64,000 bases of DNA from NCBI RefSeq assembly GCF_001510665.1, contig NZ_LMTI01000002.1:381753-445752 (forward strand), given 5' to 3'. The stretch comes from Bacillus sp. FJAT-27445 (GTDB taxonomy: Bacteria > Bacillota > Bacilli > Bacillales > Cytobacillaceae). The translations under genes and the position numbers were made by a program. The notes under the pieces are model-generated. The model did no database searches, was not told the origin of the DNA, and saw only the letters and a program-made list of their open reading frames with translations. Each line of letters begins with the position of its first letter. Positions within the stretch are counted from its first letter, which is position 1. Positions 19,025-27,008 of this stretch are shown here, piece by piece.

Positions 19025-19444
19025 TTAAATATAAAACATATAAGAATCTTGGCTGCCGTGATCCGTATGGTTCGCCAAGTCTTCAAGTGTCGTGCTGTCA
19101 AGGACTTCTTTGATCGCGTCCCTGATCCTCGTCCATAGCTCCCGCTTCGCAGGTTCTTCATCCTCTATTCCTTCGACCGGCGTAATCGGCCCTTCGAGAA
19201 CACGGATGATATCTCCTGAAGTAATATCGCCCGGATCCCTTCCAAGCAAGTAACCTCCATAGGCGCCCCGGATGCTTTTTACAAGGCCGGCGTTCCTTAA
19301 AGGTGCGATTAATTGTTCCAGGTAATGCTCGGACAAATCGTTGGCCTGGGCGATTGACTTAAGGGAGACCGGCCCCTCTCCATGCTTTTTCGCCAATTCT
19401 ATCATGATTGTCAGTCCGTAACGCCCTTTTGTTGAAATCCTCAA
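19025..19444 (-). CDS. cymR: Rrf2-family repressor of cysteine metabolism CymR
   Basis: Global repressor of sulfur-amino-acid genes, acting in complex with CysK when cysteine is plentiful. The 139-aa protein is nearly collinear with B. subtilis CymR: MRISTKGRYGLTIMIELAK winged-helix start, the recognition helix region DLSEHYLEQLI, the GAYGGYLLGR wing, and the EEPAKRELWTRIRDA dimer helix. It lacks the Cys triad of Fe-S IscR-type relatives. It overlaps the upstream YczE-type gene by 4 bp (ATGA), so the two are translationally coupled. Confidence 0.96.
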   Translation of the reverse strand: MRISTKGRYGLTIMIELAKKHGEGPVSLKSIAQANDLSEHYLEQLIAPLRNAGLVKSIRGAYGGYLLGRDPGDITSGDIIRVLEGPITPVEGIEDEEPAKRELWTRIRDAIKEVLDSTTLEDLANHTDHGSQDSYMFYI

Positions 19445-20121
19445 ATTCCCGCACTCCTATCCATTGGCACTTCTTTTACTGATTGCGTGCCTTTCAAATT
19501 ATCTAAAATCCTGTCAGTCAGGGCAAAACATTGCGGCAATGCAATGCCGGCTAACGGGCCTATTGCAATACAAAAGGCAATCGTTCCCCAGCTTACCGGG
19601 CCGCCAAGCCTCCAGCCAATAAGCAGGACCGATAATTCAATAGCCCCTCTGACATTGCGCACCTTCCAGCCGGTTTTTTCAATGATCGCCGCCATGAGGC
19701 TGTCTCTTGGCCCCGTGCCAAGGCTGGCCGAAATATAAAGGCCCATCCCGTAGCCCAAAAAAAGCAGCCCCGAAATGAACATTGCAATTTGTCCGAAAAA
19801 TCCAGACGGCTCCCTTAAAAAAGGGATAAGCATAAACATATCGATAAAAACTCCGACAAAAAGCATATTTAAAAAAGCCCCGACATGGGGAAGTTCCCGC
19901 GATAAAATCGCCGAGGCTGCCAAAATGACAATTCCCACGATGATGGTCCAGCTGCCGACAGTAAGCCCGAGATGTTTATAAAGCCCAACATGGAAAACAT
20001 CCCAGGGAGACGCTCCGGCTCCGCTTCTAATGAGCAAAACGACTCCAAGAGACATGGCCATGAGGCCAATTGTATAAATCGCAAACCGCGCCCCAATTTG
20101 TCCCTTTCTTTTCTTGAACAT
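19441..20121 (-). CDS. YczE/YyaS-type membrane protein coupled to cymR
   Basis: A 226-aa integral membrane protein of the YczE/YyaS/YitT-like family with about five to six hydrophobic segments, starting ARFAIYTIGLMAMSLGVVLL after a short basic tail. Conserved loops include RSGAGASPWDVFHVGL and ASLGTGPRDSLMAAI, both characteristic of the family. Biochemical function is unknown; B. subtilis yczE lies beside cystine uptake genes and sfp. The stop overlaps the cymR start. In B. subtilis cymR has no such gene in front of it. An association with cysteine or sulfur traffic is inference. Confidence 0.85.
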   Translation of the reverse strand: MFKKRKGQIGARFAIYTIGLMAMSLGVVLLIRSGAGASPWDVFHVGLYKHLGLTVGSWTIIVGIVILAASAILSRELPHVGAFLNMLFVGVFIDMFMLIPFLREPSGFFGQIAMFISGLLFLGYGMGLYISASLGTGPRDSLMAAIIEKTGWKVRNVRGAIELSVLLIGWRLGGPVSWGTIAFCIAIGPLAGIALPQCFALTDRILDNLKGTQSVKEVPMDRSAGI

Positions 20122-20303
20122 GAATGAACTCCTTTGCTGCTGGCAATTACCATTGCTTTTTAATATTCATAGTAAGCTGATAGGCTTTTAAAATTATAGC
20201 ATACCGGGAGGCAAAGTGCATTACCCCTAAGGATTCCGCCTTGGTCCGCTTAGCACTTGCATGATACACTTATACATAGACTTGCTAATTGGAGAGATGG
20301 ACA

Positions 20304-21578
20304 ATGATGCAGCAAAAACCGCTCGCCTTCCGAATGCGGCCAAGGACGTTGGAAGAAGTCTGCGGCCAGGAGCATCTGGTCGGCGAGGGAAAAATCATAT
20401 CAAGAATGGTCAAAGCGAAACAGCTGGCCTCAATGATTCTTTACGGGCCCCCGGGAATTGGGAAAACGTCGATCGCAAGTGCGATTGCCGGCAGCACCCG
20501 GTATGCCTTTCGGACATTGAATGCAGTAACCAACAATAAAAAAGACATGGAAATAGTCGCAGCAGAGGCAAAAATGTCGGGAAAGGTCATCCTCCTCCTC
20601 GACGAGGTACACCGTCTGGATAAGGCAAAACAGGATTTCCTCCTTCCCTATTTGGAAAACGGGATGATTACAATGATTGGTGCCACGACGAGCAATCCGT
20701 ACCACAGCATCAATCCCGCCATCCGGAGCCGGTGCCAAATTTTCGAGCTGAAGCCGCTCGAGCCGGAGGATATTAAAAAAGCGATTTTCAGAGCTTTAGA
20801 AGACGAGGAACGAGGACTTGGCTCAAAGAAAATCGAACTGGACAACGATGCCTTGGATCATTTTTCAAAAGGGTCCGGCGGGGATGTCCGCAGCGCCTTA
20901 AACGCCGTCGAACTTGCGGCGCTGTCAACTGAACCGGATGCAGATGGAATCATTCATATCAACCTGAAAACGGCCGAAGAATGTCTGCAAAAGAAGAGCT
21001 TCGTCCACGATAAGGATGGAGACGCCCATTACGATGTTCTGTCCGGATTCCAAAAGTCCATTCGCGGCAGTGATGCAAATGCGGCACTCCACTTTCTTGG
21101 GCGCCTGATAGAAGCAGGCGACCTGCCAAGTATTGCGAGAAGGCTGCTTGTCATCGCATACGAGGATGTGGGGCTGGCCAATCCCCAGGCGGGTGCGCGG
21201 ACCCTGGCAGCCATCGAAACCGCCGAACGGGTCGGATTTCCGGAAGCGAGGATACCGCTGGCCAATGCAGTCATTGAGCTTTGCCTGTCCCCGAAATCCA
21301 ATTCGGCCATCCTTGCGATTGACGCTGCTTTGGCTGACATTCGCAAAGGGGTGTCGGGAGAAGTGCCCGACCATCTTCGAGATGCCCATTACAAGGGAGC
21401 GAAAGATCTCGGCCGCGGCATCGATTACCTCTACCCGCATGATTATGATTCAGGCTGGGTCCGCCAGCAATACTTGCCAGATAAACTGAAAAACAAACAG
21501 TATTACACTCCGAAAAAGAACAGCAAATTCGAACAGGCTTTTGCGTCGGTTTATGAAAAGCTGAATGTCAAACATTAA
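20304..21578 (+). CDS. rarA: replication-associated recombination ATPase RarA (YrvN)
   Basis: AAA+ ATPase of the RarA/MgsA/WRNIP1 family that acts at stalled forks. Walker A GPPGIGKTSIA (about residue 53) and Walker B ILLLDEVHRLDK (about 105) are intact, followed by sensor-1 GATTSNPYHS and an arginine finger region NPAIRSRCQIF, then the helical lid and MgsA C-terminal oligomerisation domain ending in the conserved HYKGAKDLGRG and YLPDKLKNKQYY. The ATG at 20304 follows GGAG by 9 nt; the TTG at 20289 precedes that site. Divergent from the yczE-cymR pair and convergent with tcdA. Confidence 0.96.
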   Translation: MMQQKPLAFRMRPRTLEEVCGQEHLVGEGKIISRMVKAKQLASMILYGPPGIGKTSIASAIAGSTRYAFRTLNAVTNNKKDMEIVAAEAKMSGKVILLLDEVHRLDKAKQDFLLPYLENGMITMIGATTSNPYHSINPAIRSRCQIFELKPLEPEDIKKAIFRALEDEERGLGSKKIELDNDALDHFSKGSGGDVRSALNAVELAALSTEPDADGIIHINLKTAEECLQKKSFVHDKDGDAHYDVLSGFQKSIRGSDANAALHFLGRLIEAGDLPSIARRLLVIAYEDVGLANPQAGARTLAAIETAERVGFPEARIPLANAVIELCLSPKSNSAILAIDAALADIRKGVSGEVPDHLRDAHYKGAKDLGRGIDYLYPHDYDSGWVRQQYLPDKLKNKQYYTPKKNSKFEQAFASVYEKLNVKH

Positions 21579-21660
21579 ATTGCTATTATGCCGTACGGCT
21601 GTTAATTATGCCGAAAGTTGTCCCAAAAAGGCATCTTTTCAAAAAAATTTCCCAATATGA

Positions 21661-21686
21661 AAATCCCCCGGGCGGCCGGGGGATTT
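21661..21686. terminator. bidirectional terminator between rarA and tcdA
   Basis: Perfect 11-bp stem AAATCCCCCGG / CCGGGGGATTT with a 4-nt loop. T-rich flanks exist on both sides, serving the two convergent genes. Confidence 0.9.
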
Positions 21687-21695
21687 CTTTTAAGA

Positions 21696-22469
21696 TTATT
21701 TTTCGCCAGCATCGGCGACACGTTCAATTTTAATATCCTTCAACAGTTCTTGGACAACATAGCTCGCCATGATTAGACCGGCAACCGAAGGGACGAATGC
21801 GTTGGAGGACGGCGGCATTTGCGCCTTCCGAATTTCCGCCTTGTCATTGCCGACGACTTTTCGGACATCTTCCCTAATGACAATTGGGCTTTCATCGGAG
21901 AAAACAACCGGAATACCTTTGCGGATGCCTTCCTTCCTAAGCTTTGTCCGAATTACTTTTGCAAGCGGGTCTGTATGCGTTTTGAAAATATCGGCAATCC
22001 GGAACCGAGTCGGGTCCATTTTATTGGCCGCGCCCATGCTTGAAATCATCGGGATCCCTCGGTTCAAGCACTCTTTTATTAGGTGGATTTTATAAATTAT
22101 CGTGTCAGAGGCGTCTATTACAAAATCCGGCTTATACTCGAAAACTTCCTCGTATGTTTCTTCGGTGTAAAACATTTTTAGGGAGATGACTTCACAATCC
22201 GGGTTAATGTCGGCAATCCGCTCTTTCATCAGATCTGCCTTTGGTTTCCCGACCGTGGACAAGAGCGCGATGACTTGGCGGTTCACGTTTGTTATATCGA
22301 CGACATCCTTATCGATGAGGATCAGGCGTCCGACCCCTGAACGCGCAAGCGCCTCAGCTGAAAATGACCCGACTCCACCAATCCCAAGCACCATTACCGT
22401 GCTGTTTTTTAAAATATCCAAGCCTTCCTGGCCGATTGCAAGCTCATTTCGTGAAAATTGATGCAGCAT
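21696..22469 (-). CDS. tcdA: tRNA threonylcarbamoyladenosine dehydratase TcdA (YrvM)
   Basis: E1-like ATP-dependent dehydratase that cyclises t6A37 of ANN-decoding tRNAs to ct6A. The 257-aa protein begins MLHQFSRNELAIGQEG and has the Rossmann motif LGIGGVGSFSAEALARSG (about residues 28-45), the DKDVVDITNVNRQ acidic stretch typical of ThiF/MoeB proteins and DASDTIIYK. The ATG at 22469 follows GGAG by 8 nt and fits the B. subtilis N terminus. It is last before the convergent rarA. Confidence 0.95.
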   Translation of the reverse strand: MLHQFSRNELAIGQEGLDILKNSTVMVLGIGGVGSFSAEALARSGVGRLILIDKDVVDITNVNRQVIALLSTVGKPKADLMKERIADINPDCEVISLKMFYTEETYEEVFEYKPDFVIDASDTIIYKIHLIKECLNRGIPMISSMGAANKMDPTRFRIADIFKTHTDPLAKVIRTKLRKEGIRKGIPVVFSDESPIVIREDVRKVVGNDKAEIRKAQMPPSSNAFVPSVAGLIMASYVVQELLKDIKIERVADAGEK

Positions 22470-22601
22470 TATACTCACTCCATTTTAGGTTTCCGGTTTG
22501 ATATGTATCTTTTACCCGTAAAAATATATAACATACCACATTTAATAGCAAGCAAATATTACAGGTGGATATTCCGCACCACATTTTAGCTAGATTCATC
22601 C

Positions 22602-22751
22602 ATATCGGCGGCTTTATTATGGATATCGAAAATTCCGAGGTGGATATCGAAAATTTTTTAAATATATCGCCACCTTTTGGGCGGATATCGAAAACTTTTT
22701 TAATATATCGCCCACTTTTTGACGGATATCGAAAACTGTCAAATTTCCGTC
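22602..22751. repeat. helically phased TATCG array 1 (GATATCGAAAA type)
   Basis: Seven copies of an ATATCG core begin at 22602, 22623, 22644, 22664, 22685, 22705 and 22726, a period of 20-21 bp. Three consecutive blocks have outer arms that pair: GGTGG/CCACC, GGGCG/CGCCC and GACGGA/TCCGTC. It lies in the gap between the 6S RNA terminator and tcdA. The last unit and following sequence are shared with array 3. No open reading frame of quality covers it. Confidence 0.9.
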
Positions 22752-22831
22752 ACAATTACCAGTGCAATCACATTTCCAATCGCAAGGGCAATTTTCGTTA
22801 AAAACCTGCCGGCTTCCGTGAACAAACACCA

Positions 22832-23079
22832 AAAAGCCCCCGGAACAAGTCCGGAGGCATATTATCATAGCTTAGTAAATGAGCAGAAGAGTCCCAATTT
22901 GTGCCGTTGCCAATTTCCTTCGTTTTGGCCCGCATAAAGCAGGTGGGTGTCCTGTTCACTGTATTGTAAGTCCCCGGGAAAGGGGCTTTTACGCAACAGA
23001 GAAACTCGGACTCCCGAAGAAAAAATGTTCGGTCAAAACATTTAGGCGATACAACGTACACTTCAGGACTCTTCTTAAT
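22832..23079 (-). ncRNA. ssrS: 6S RNA (6S-1 type, bsrA)
   Basis: RNA that binds and sequesters the housekeeping sigma-A RNA polymerase by mimicking an open promoter. The minus strand starts AAGAGTCCTGAAGTGTACG and contains ATTTTTTCTTCGGGAGTCCG, both close to B. subtilis 6S-1 as I remember it. The near-start AGTCCTGA and the near-end GGGACTCTTCTGC can close the long rod. It ends in a strong terminator with arms GCCTCCGGA and TCCGGGGGC plus a T5 run (22832-22858). Position between aspS and tcdA (yrvM) is the B. subtilis bsrA location. Confidence 0.92.
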
Positions 23080-23086
23080 TGACTAC

Positions 23087-23116
23087 ATCATAACATATTA
23101 TGGTTGTGATTTTCAA
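23087..23116 (-). promoter_or_regulatory. promoter of the 6S RNA gene
   Basis: TTGAAA (23111-23116) and TATGAT (23087-23092) separated by 18 bp, with a predicted start at about 23079, matching the expected 5' end of the RNA. Confidence 0.7.
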
Positions 23117-23191
23117 GAAACAAGCTATGTTCCAATATCTTCCTCAAAGCCCTCTTTTCTGAAGACAAAAAGAAATTTTCCCAACCTCAGT

Positions 23192-24967
23192 CTACTCGCT
23201 TTTTTGCGTTTTCAAGGTGAGGTTTAACTCATCCAGCTGCGCGCTGCTGACCTCTCCCGGAGCATTTGTCAACAGGTCGCTGGCCGATGCGGTTTTCGGG
23301 AACGCGATAGTGTCGCGCAGGTTTGTACTGCCTGCAAGCAGCATGACAAGCCTGTCAAGCCCAAGTGCAATTCCGCCATGCGGAGGAGTTCCGTATTCAA
23401 ATGCTTCAAGCAGGAACCCGAATTGCTCCTTTGCTTCCTCTTCACTAAAGCCGAGTATCTTGAACATTTTTTCCTGGATGTCCCTTTCAAAAATACGCAG
23501 CGATCCACCGCCTAGCTCATAGCCGTTCAACACAAGGTCGTACGCCTGGGCGCGGACTTTCGACGGGTCTTCATCAAGCAGGGCAAGGTCTTCCCTGAAC
23601 GGCATTGTGAACGGATGGTGGGCGGCATAGTAGCGGCCATCTTCCTCTGAATACTCGAGCAACGGCCAATCTGTAATCCATAGGAAATTGAATTTGCTTT
23701 GGTCAATTAGGCCGAGATCTTTTCCTAGCTTTAGCCTCAAAGCGCCGAGAGCATCGGCAACGACTGATTTTTTATCAGCGACGAACAGCAGAAGGTCGCC
23801 TGCTTCGGCATCTACTACCGCGCTGAGTGACTGCGCTTCTTCCGGAGAGAAAAATTTTGCGATCGGGCCTTTCAAACCATCTGCTTCAACCTTTAGCCAA
23901 GCAAGGCCTTTCGCACCGTAAACAGCGGCAAATTCGCCGAGAGCATCGATATCCTTCCGCGAATACTTTTCTGCTGCGCCCTTAACGTTGATCGCCTTAA
24001 CCTGTCCGCCGTTTCCAACCGCAGCCGCAAATACTTTGAAGCCTGAAGCCGCAACAACTTCGGAAACGTCTTTCAGCTCCAATTCAAAGCGGGTGTCCGG
24101 CTTGTCCGAACCATACCGGGCCATCGCTTCCTCGTAACGCATACGTGGGAATTGGGCAGAAACCTCGATTCCCTTTACTTCCTTCATCAGTTTGGACATC
24201 ATTTTTTCCATCATTGCGATGATGTCGTCCTGGCTCATGAAACTCGTTTCAATATCGATCTGTGTAAATTCCGGCTGCCGGTCCGCACGGAGGTCTTCAT
24301 CACGGAAGCAGCGGGCAATCTGGTAATAACGCTCGACTCCGCCAACCATCAACAGCTGCTTGAACAGCTGCGGCGATTGCGGAAGTGCGTAAAATTCGCC
24401 GGGATGGACGCGGCTCGGGACAAGATAGTCACGTGCGCCTTCCGGGGTGCTTTTTGTCAAAATAGGAGTTTCGATATCAAGGAAGCCTTCGCGATCAAGG
24501 AATTCCCGGATTGCCTTGGTTACACTGTGGCGCATTTTCAGCGTTTCAAAAATAACAGGACGGCGGAAATCCAGATACCTATACTTCAGGCGGACATCCT
24601 CTGAAGCGTCTGTCCGGTCCGAAATGATAAATGGAGGAGTTTTCGCTTCATTAATAATGGTAACACTTTCGGCGTGGATTTCGATTTTACCGGTTGCGAG
24701 ATTTTCGTTAACGGTTCCTTCTTTACGCGCAACAACCGTCCCCCTAATATCAAGTACGTATTCATTACGGATTTTTTCTGCTGTCGCGAGCGCTTCCTCA
24801 GACAAATCCGGATTGAAAACTACCTGGACAATACCGGTCCGGTCACGGAGGTCGATGAAAATAAGGCCGCCAAGGTCACGCCTTTTTTGGACCCACCCTT
24901 TTAAAAATACCTTTTCTCCAATTGCGGCTTCAGGAACCTCACCGCAAAAATAACTTCTCCCGTACAT
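23192..24967 (-). CDS. aspS: aspartyl-tRNA synthetase
   Basis: Class IIb synthetase, 591 aa. N-terminal OB-fold anticodon-binding domain ([20 protein letters not shown], residues about 25-44), then the catalytic core with motif 2 [20 protein letters not shown] and motif 3 [16 protein letters not shown], separated by the bacterial GAD insertion domain. Twelve bases after hisS on the same strand, so it is controlled by the hisS T-box as in B. subtilis. Whether it is the discriminating or the Asp/Asn type cannot be decided here. Confidence 0.98.
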   Translation of the reverse strand: MYGRSYFCGEVPEAAIGEKVFLKGWVQKRRDLGGLIFIDLRDRTGIVQVVFNPDLSEEALATAEKIRNEYVLDIRGTVVARKEGTVNENLATGKIEIHAESVTIINEAKTPPFIISDRTDASEDVRLKYRYLDFRRPVIFETLKMRHSVTKAIREFLDREGFLDIETPILTKSTPEGARDYLVPSRVHPGEFYALPQSPQLFKQLLMVGGVERYYQIARCFRDEDLRADRQPEFTQIDIETSFMSQDDIIAMMEKMMSKLMKEVKGIEVSAQFPRMRYEEAMARYGSDKPDTRFELELKDVSEVVAASGFKVFAAAVGNGGQVKAINVKGAAEKYSRKDIDALGEFAAVYGAKGLAWLKVEADGLKGPIAKFFSPEEAQSLSAVVDAEAGDLLLFVADKKSVVADALGALRLKLGKDLGLIDQSKFNFLWITDWPLLEYSEEDGRYYAAHHPFTMPFREDLALLDEDPSKVRAQAYDLVLNGYELGGGSLRIFERDIQEKMFKILGFSEEEAKEQFGFLLEAFEYGTPPHGGIALGLDRLVMLLAGSTNLRDTIAFPKTASASDLLTNAPGEVSSAQLDELNLTLKTQKSE

Positions 24968-24979
24968 ACTGTTTCCTCC

Positions 24980-26251
24980 TTACTCCTGCTGTTCCCGGAA
25001 TTGTTTTACAAAGGAAGCAAGCTCCACTTCCGCCTGGTCACCAGTTTCCATATTCTTAAGATTGATTACGCCTTTATCAAGCTCATCATCGCCAAGTACG
25101 GCTACAAAACGGGCATTCAGCCTGTCAGCGGCCTTGAATTGCGCCTTCAGCTTCCTGCCAAGGTAATCCCGCTCTGCTGAAACGCCCTCATTGCGAAGCT
25201 TCTGAAGCAGCCCGACTGTGTAGTCCTTTGCTCGGTCTCCGAGAGACACAAGGTAGCAATCGATTTTTTTCTCTACCGGAAGTCCAACTTTTTCGGCCTC
25301 CAGCGCAGCTATGAACCTCTCAATGCTTAATGCAAAACCGATTCCTGGTGTTTCCGGCCCGCCAAGATCTTCTGCAAGCCCATTATAGCGGCCTCCGCCG
25401 CACAGGGTTGTAATTGCCCCAAAGCCTTCCGCGTCACTCATAATTTCAAACGCTGTATGATTATAATAATCAAGCCCCCGGACTAGATTCGGATCGACCT
25501 CAAACGGAATGTCCAATTCGCGGAGATACTCCTGGACTTTTTCAAAATAGGCCCGTGATTCCTCGTTCAGGTACTCGACGATTGAAGGAGCGGTTTTCAT
25601 TAATTCATGCTCGCGGTCCTTTTTGCAATCAAGGATCCGCAGCGGATTTTTTTCAAGCCTGTTCTGGCAGTCACCACAAAATTCGCCAATCCTCGGTTGA
25701 AAGTGGCGAACGAGCGCGTCCCTATGCGCTTTCCTGCTTTCGGCATCGCCAAGGCTGTTGAGGATAAGCTTCAGCTTTTTCAGGCCAAGATCCCCATATA
25801 ATTTCATGGCCAGGGAAATGACTTCCGCATCGATTGCCGGGTCATTGCTGCCTAGCGCCTCGACGCCGAACTGGACAAACTGGCGGAAACGCCCCGCCTG
25901 TGGCCTTTCATAACGGAACATCGGCCCCATGTAATAAAGCTTTACAGGCTGATCTGGATAGCCGAACATCTTTTTTTCGACGAAGGATCGGACAACCGCC
26001 GCTGTCCCTTCCGGCCTTAGGGTAATACTTCGGCCGCCCCGGTCTTCAAATGTATACATTTCCTTCTGGACGATATCAGTTGAGTCACCGACGCCGCGGC
26101 TAAATAGTTCCGTATGTTCAAAAATCGGTGTCCTGATTTCCTGGTACTGATAAAGCCTGCAAAGCCGCCTAGCCGCCTCTTCAATCAGCTGCCACGTTTC
26201 GACCTTGCCAGGCAGAATATCCTGAGTTCCCCTTGGTATATTGATTGCCAT
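24980..26251 (-). CDS. hisS: histidyl-tRNA synthetase
   Basis: Class IIa synthetase, 423 aa from the ATG at 26251, which has AAGGAGG 7 nt upstream; a longer frame to 26350 runs into the T-box terminator and is not used. It begins [14 protein letters not shown]. Motif 2 is [15 protein letters not shown], and the two histidine-specific motifs appear as [15 protein letters not shown] and [10 protein letters not shown]-terminal anticodon-binding domain starts near residue 330. It is the first gene of hisS-aspS. Confidence 0.98.
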   Translation of the reverse strand: MAINIPRGTQDILPGKVETWQLIEEAARRLCRLYQYQEIRTPIFEHTELFSRGVGDSTDIVQKEMYTFEDRGGRSITLRPEGTAAVVRSFVEKKMFGYPDQPVKLYYMGPMFRYERPQAGRFRQFVQFGVEALGSNDPAIDAEVISLAMKLYGDLGLKKLKLILNSLGDAESRKAHRDALVRHFQPRIGEFCGDCQNRLEKNPLRILDCKKDREHELMKTAPSIVEYLNEESRAYFEKVQEYLRELDIPFEVDPNLVRGLDYYNHTAFEIMSDAEGFGAITTLCGGGRYNGLAEDLGGPETPGIGFALSIERFIAALEAEKVGLPVEKKIDCYLVSLGDRAKDYTVGLLQKLRNEGVSAERDYLGRKLKAQFKAADRLNARFVAVLGDDELDKGVINLKNMETGDQAEVELASFVKQFREQQE

Positions 26252-26317
26252 GAGAATTCCTCCTTTTGTATGTAATGCAGGTGCCTTGCACCCATTCGCG
26301 CTAATTTGTGAAAATAA

Positions 26318-26619
26318 AAAAACTCCCCTCCCCTGTTTATTGCTAAACAAGGGACGAGAGTTTTGGATTCCCGTGGTGCCACCCTAATTGAAGCCCAAAT
26401 GCGGGGCTCCCTCTTTTACAGTTAACGCCTGCAACGTTCTCCCCTACTGTCAGTTCAAGGAGAAACCTACGGAGTGTTCATTCATTAAACCTTCATGCGG
26501 AATTGCTTTCAGCCCGGGGCAATTCCTCTCTGTCCATGGTTTATGGCTTAACTACTATGCTCCATCATCGGTTTTGTCTAAATATGTCCATTGTCGCTAA
26601 TCTAGGCAGCCTGTGCTTT
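26318..26619 (-). ncRNA. T-box leader RNA of hisS-aspS
   Basis: The core T-box AGGGTGGCACCACGGG (26370-26385) precedes a terminator with arms CTCTCGTCCCT and GGGGAGGGGAG and a T7 run (26318-26363). Upstream there is a GACAGAGAGG Stem I segment as in the alaS leader. A CAC triplet at 26474-26476, in the position equivalent to the alaS candidate, is a plausible histidine specifier. Not folded by computation. Confidence 0.92.
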
Positions 26620-26625
26620 TCTATT

Positions 26626-26654
26626 ATCATAATGAGCCAATCAAAAGATGTCAA
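26626..26654 (-). promoter_or_regulatory. sigma-A promoter of the hisS T-box transcript
   Basis: TTGACA (26649-26654) and TATGAT (26626-26631) separated by 17 bp, start near 26619. The -35 box is 8 bp from the stop codon of the next gene upstream. Confidence 0.8.
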
Positions 26655-26661
26655 TACCGGA

Positions 26662-26838
26662 TTAGGAACGTTCCAGCCGTTTCTTTAATTTTCGGACATC
26701 CCTGATCGTCAACCCGAATTCACTGGCGAGTTCATAGGTACCAGACTGCTGTTCTTTTTCAATGAAATCGTGAAAGTCTACGCCAAAAACCCCTTTGCCA
26801 GCAGCATTTGCATGCATCCCTTTATCGCTGAACCTCAT
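26662..26838 (-). CDS. small conserved HTH-like protein
   Basis: A 58-aa product from the ATG at 26838, which has GGAGG 9 nt upstream; an ATG three codons earlier abuts that site. The C-terminal half ASEFGLTIRDVRKLKKRLERS looks like a helix-turn-helix of the sigma-70 region 4 / small adaptor type. Similar small frames lie next to hisS in Bacillus genomes and are often labelled as sigma-70-like. Transcribed toward hisS, separated from it by the T-box promoter. Function unknown. Confidence 0.7.
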   Translation of the reverse strand: MRFSDKGMHANAAGKGVFGVDFHDFIEKEQQSGTYELASEFGLTIRDVRKLKKRLERS

Positions 26839-27008
26839 CCGCCTCATCCTCCATTGTGGGATTGTTTTACTAGTCTCTCCACTTTCCCGGAAAAAGTTTC
26901 AAGAATAAAAAAGTTAATTTCCCAAGTACCTTTTAGCCTAAAATGGATATATTGAATGAAATTTTCCAAACTTTCCGCTAAAATGATAACTAGGATAGGA
27001 GGTTGCGA

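Noticed and set aside
22617-22868. 83-aa minus-strand frame over array 1 and the 6S terminator
   Set aside because: It crosses the 6S RNA terminator and the array. A neighbouring frame gives a hydrophobic peptide (FLTKIALAIGNVIALVIVTE) but has no good start or site, so neither is called.
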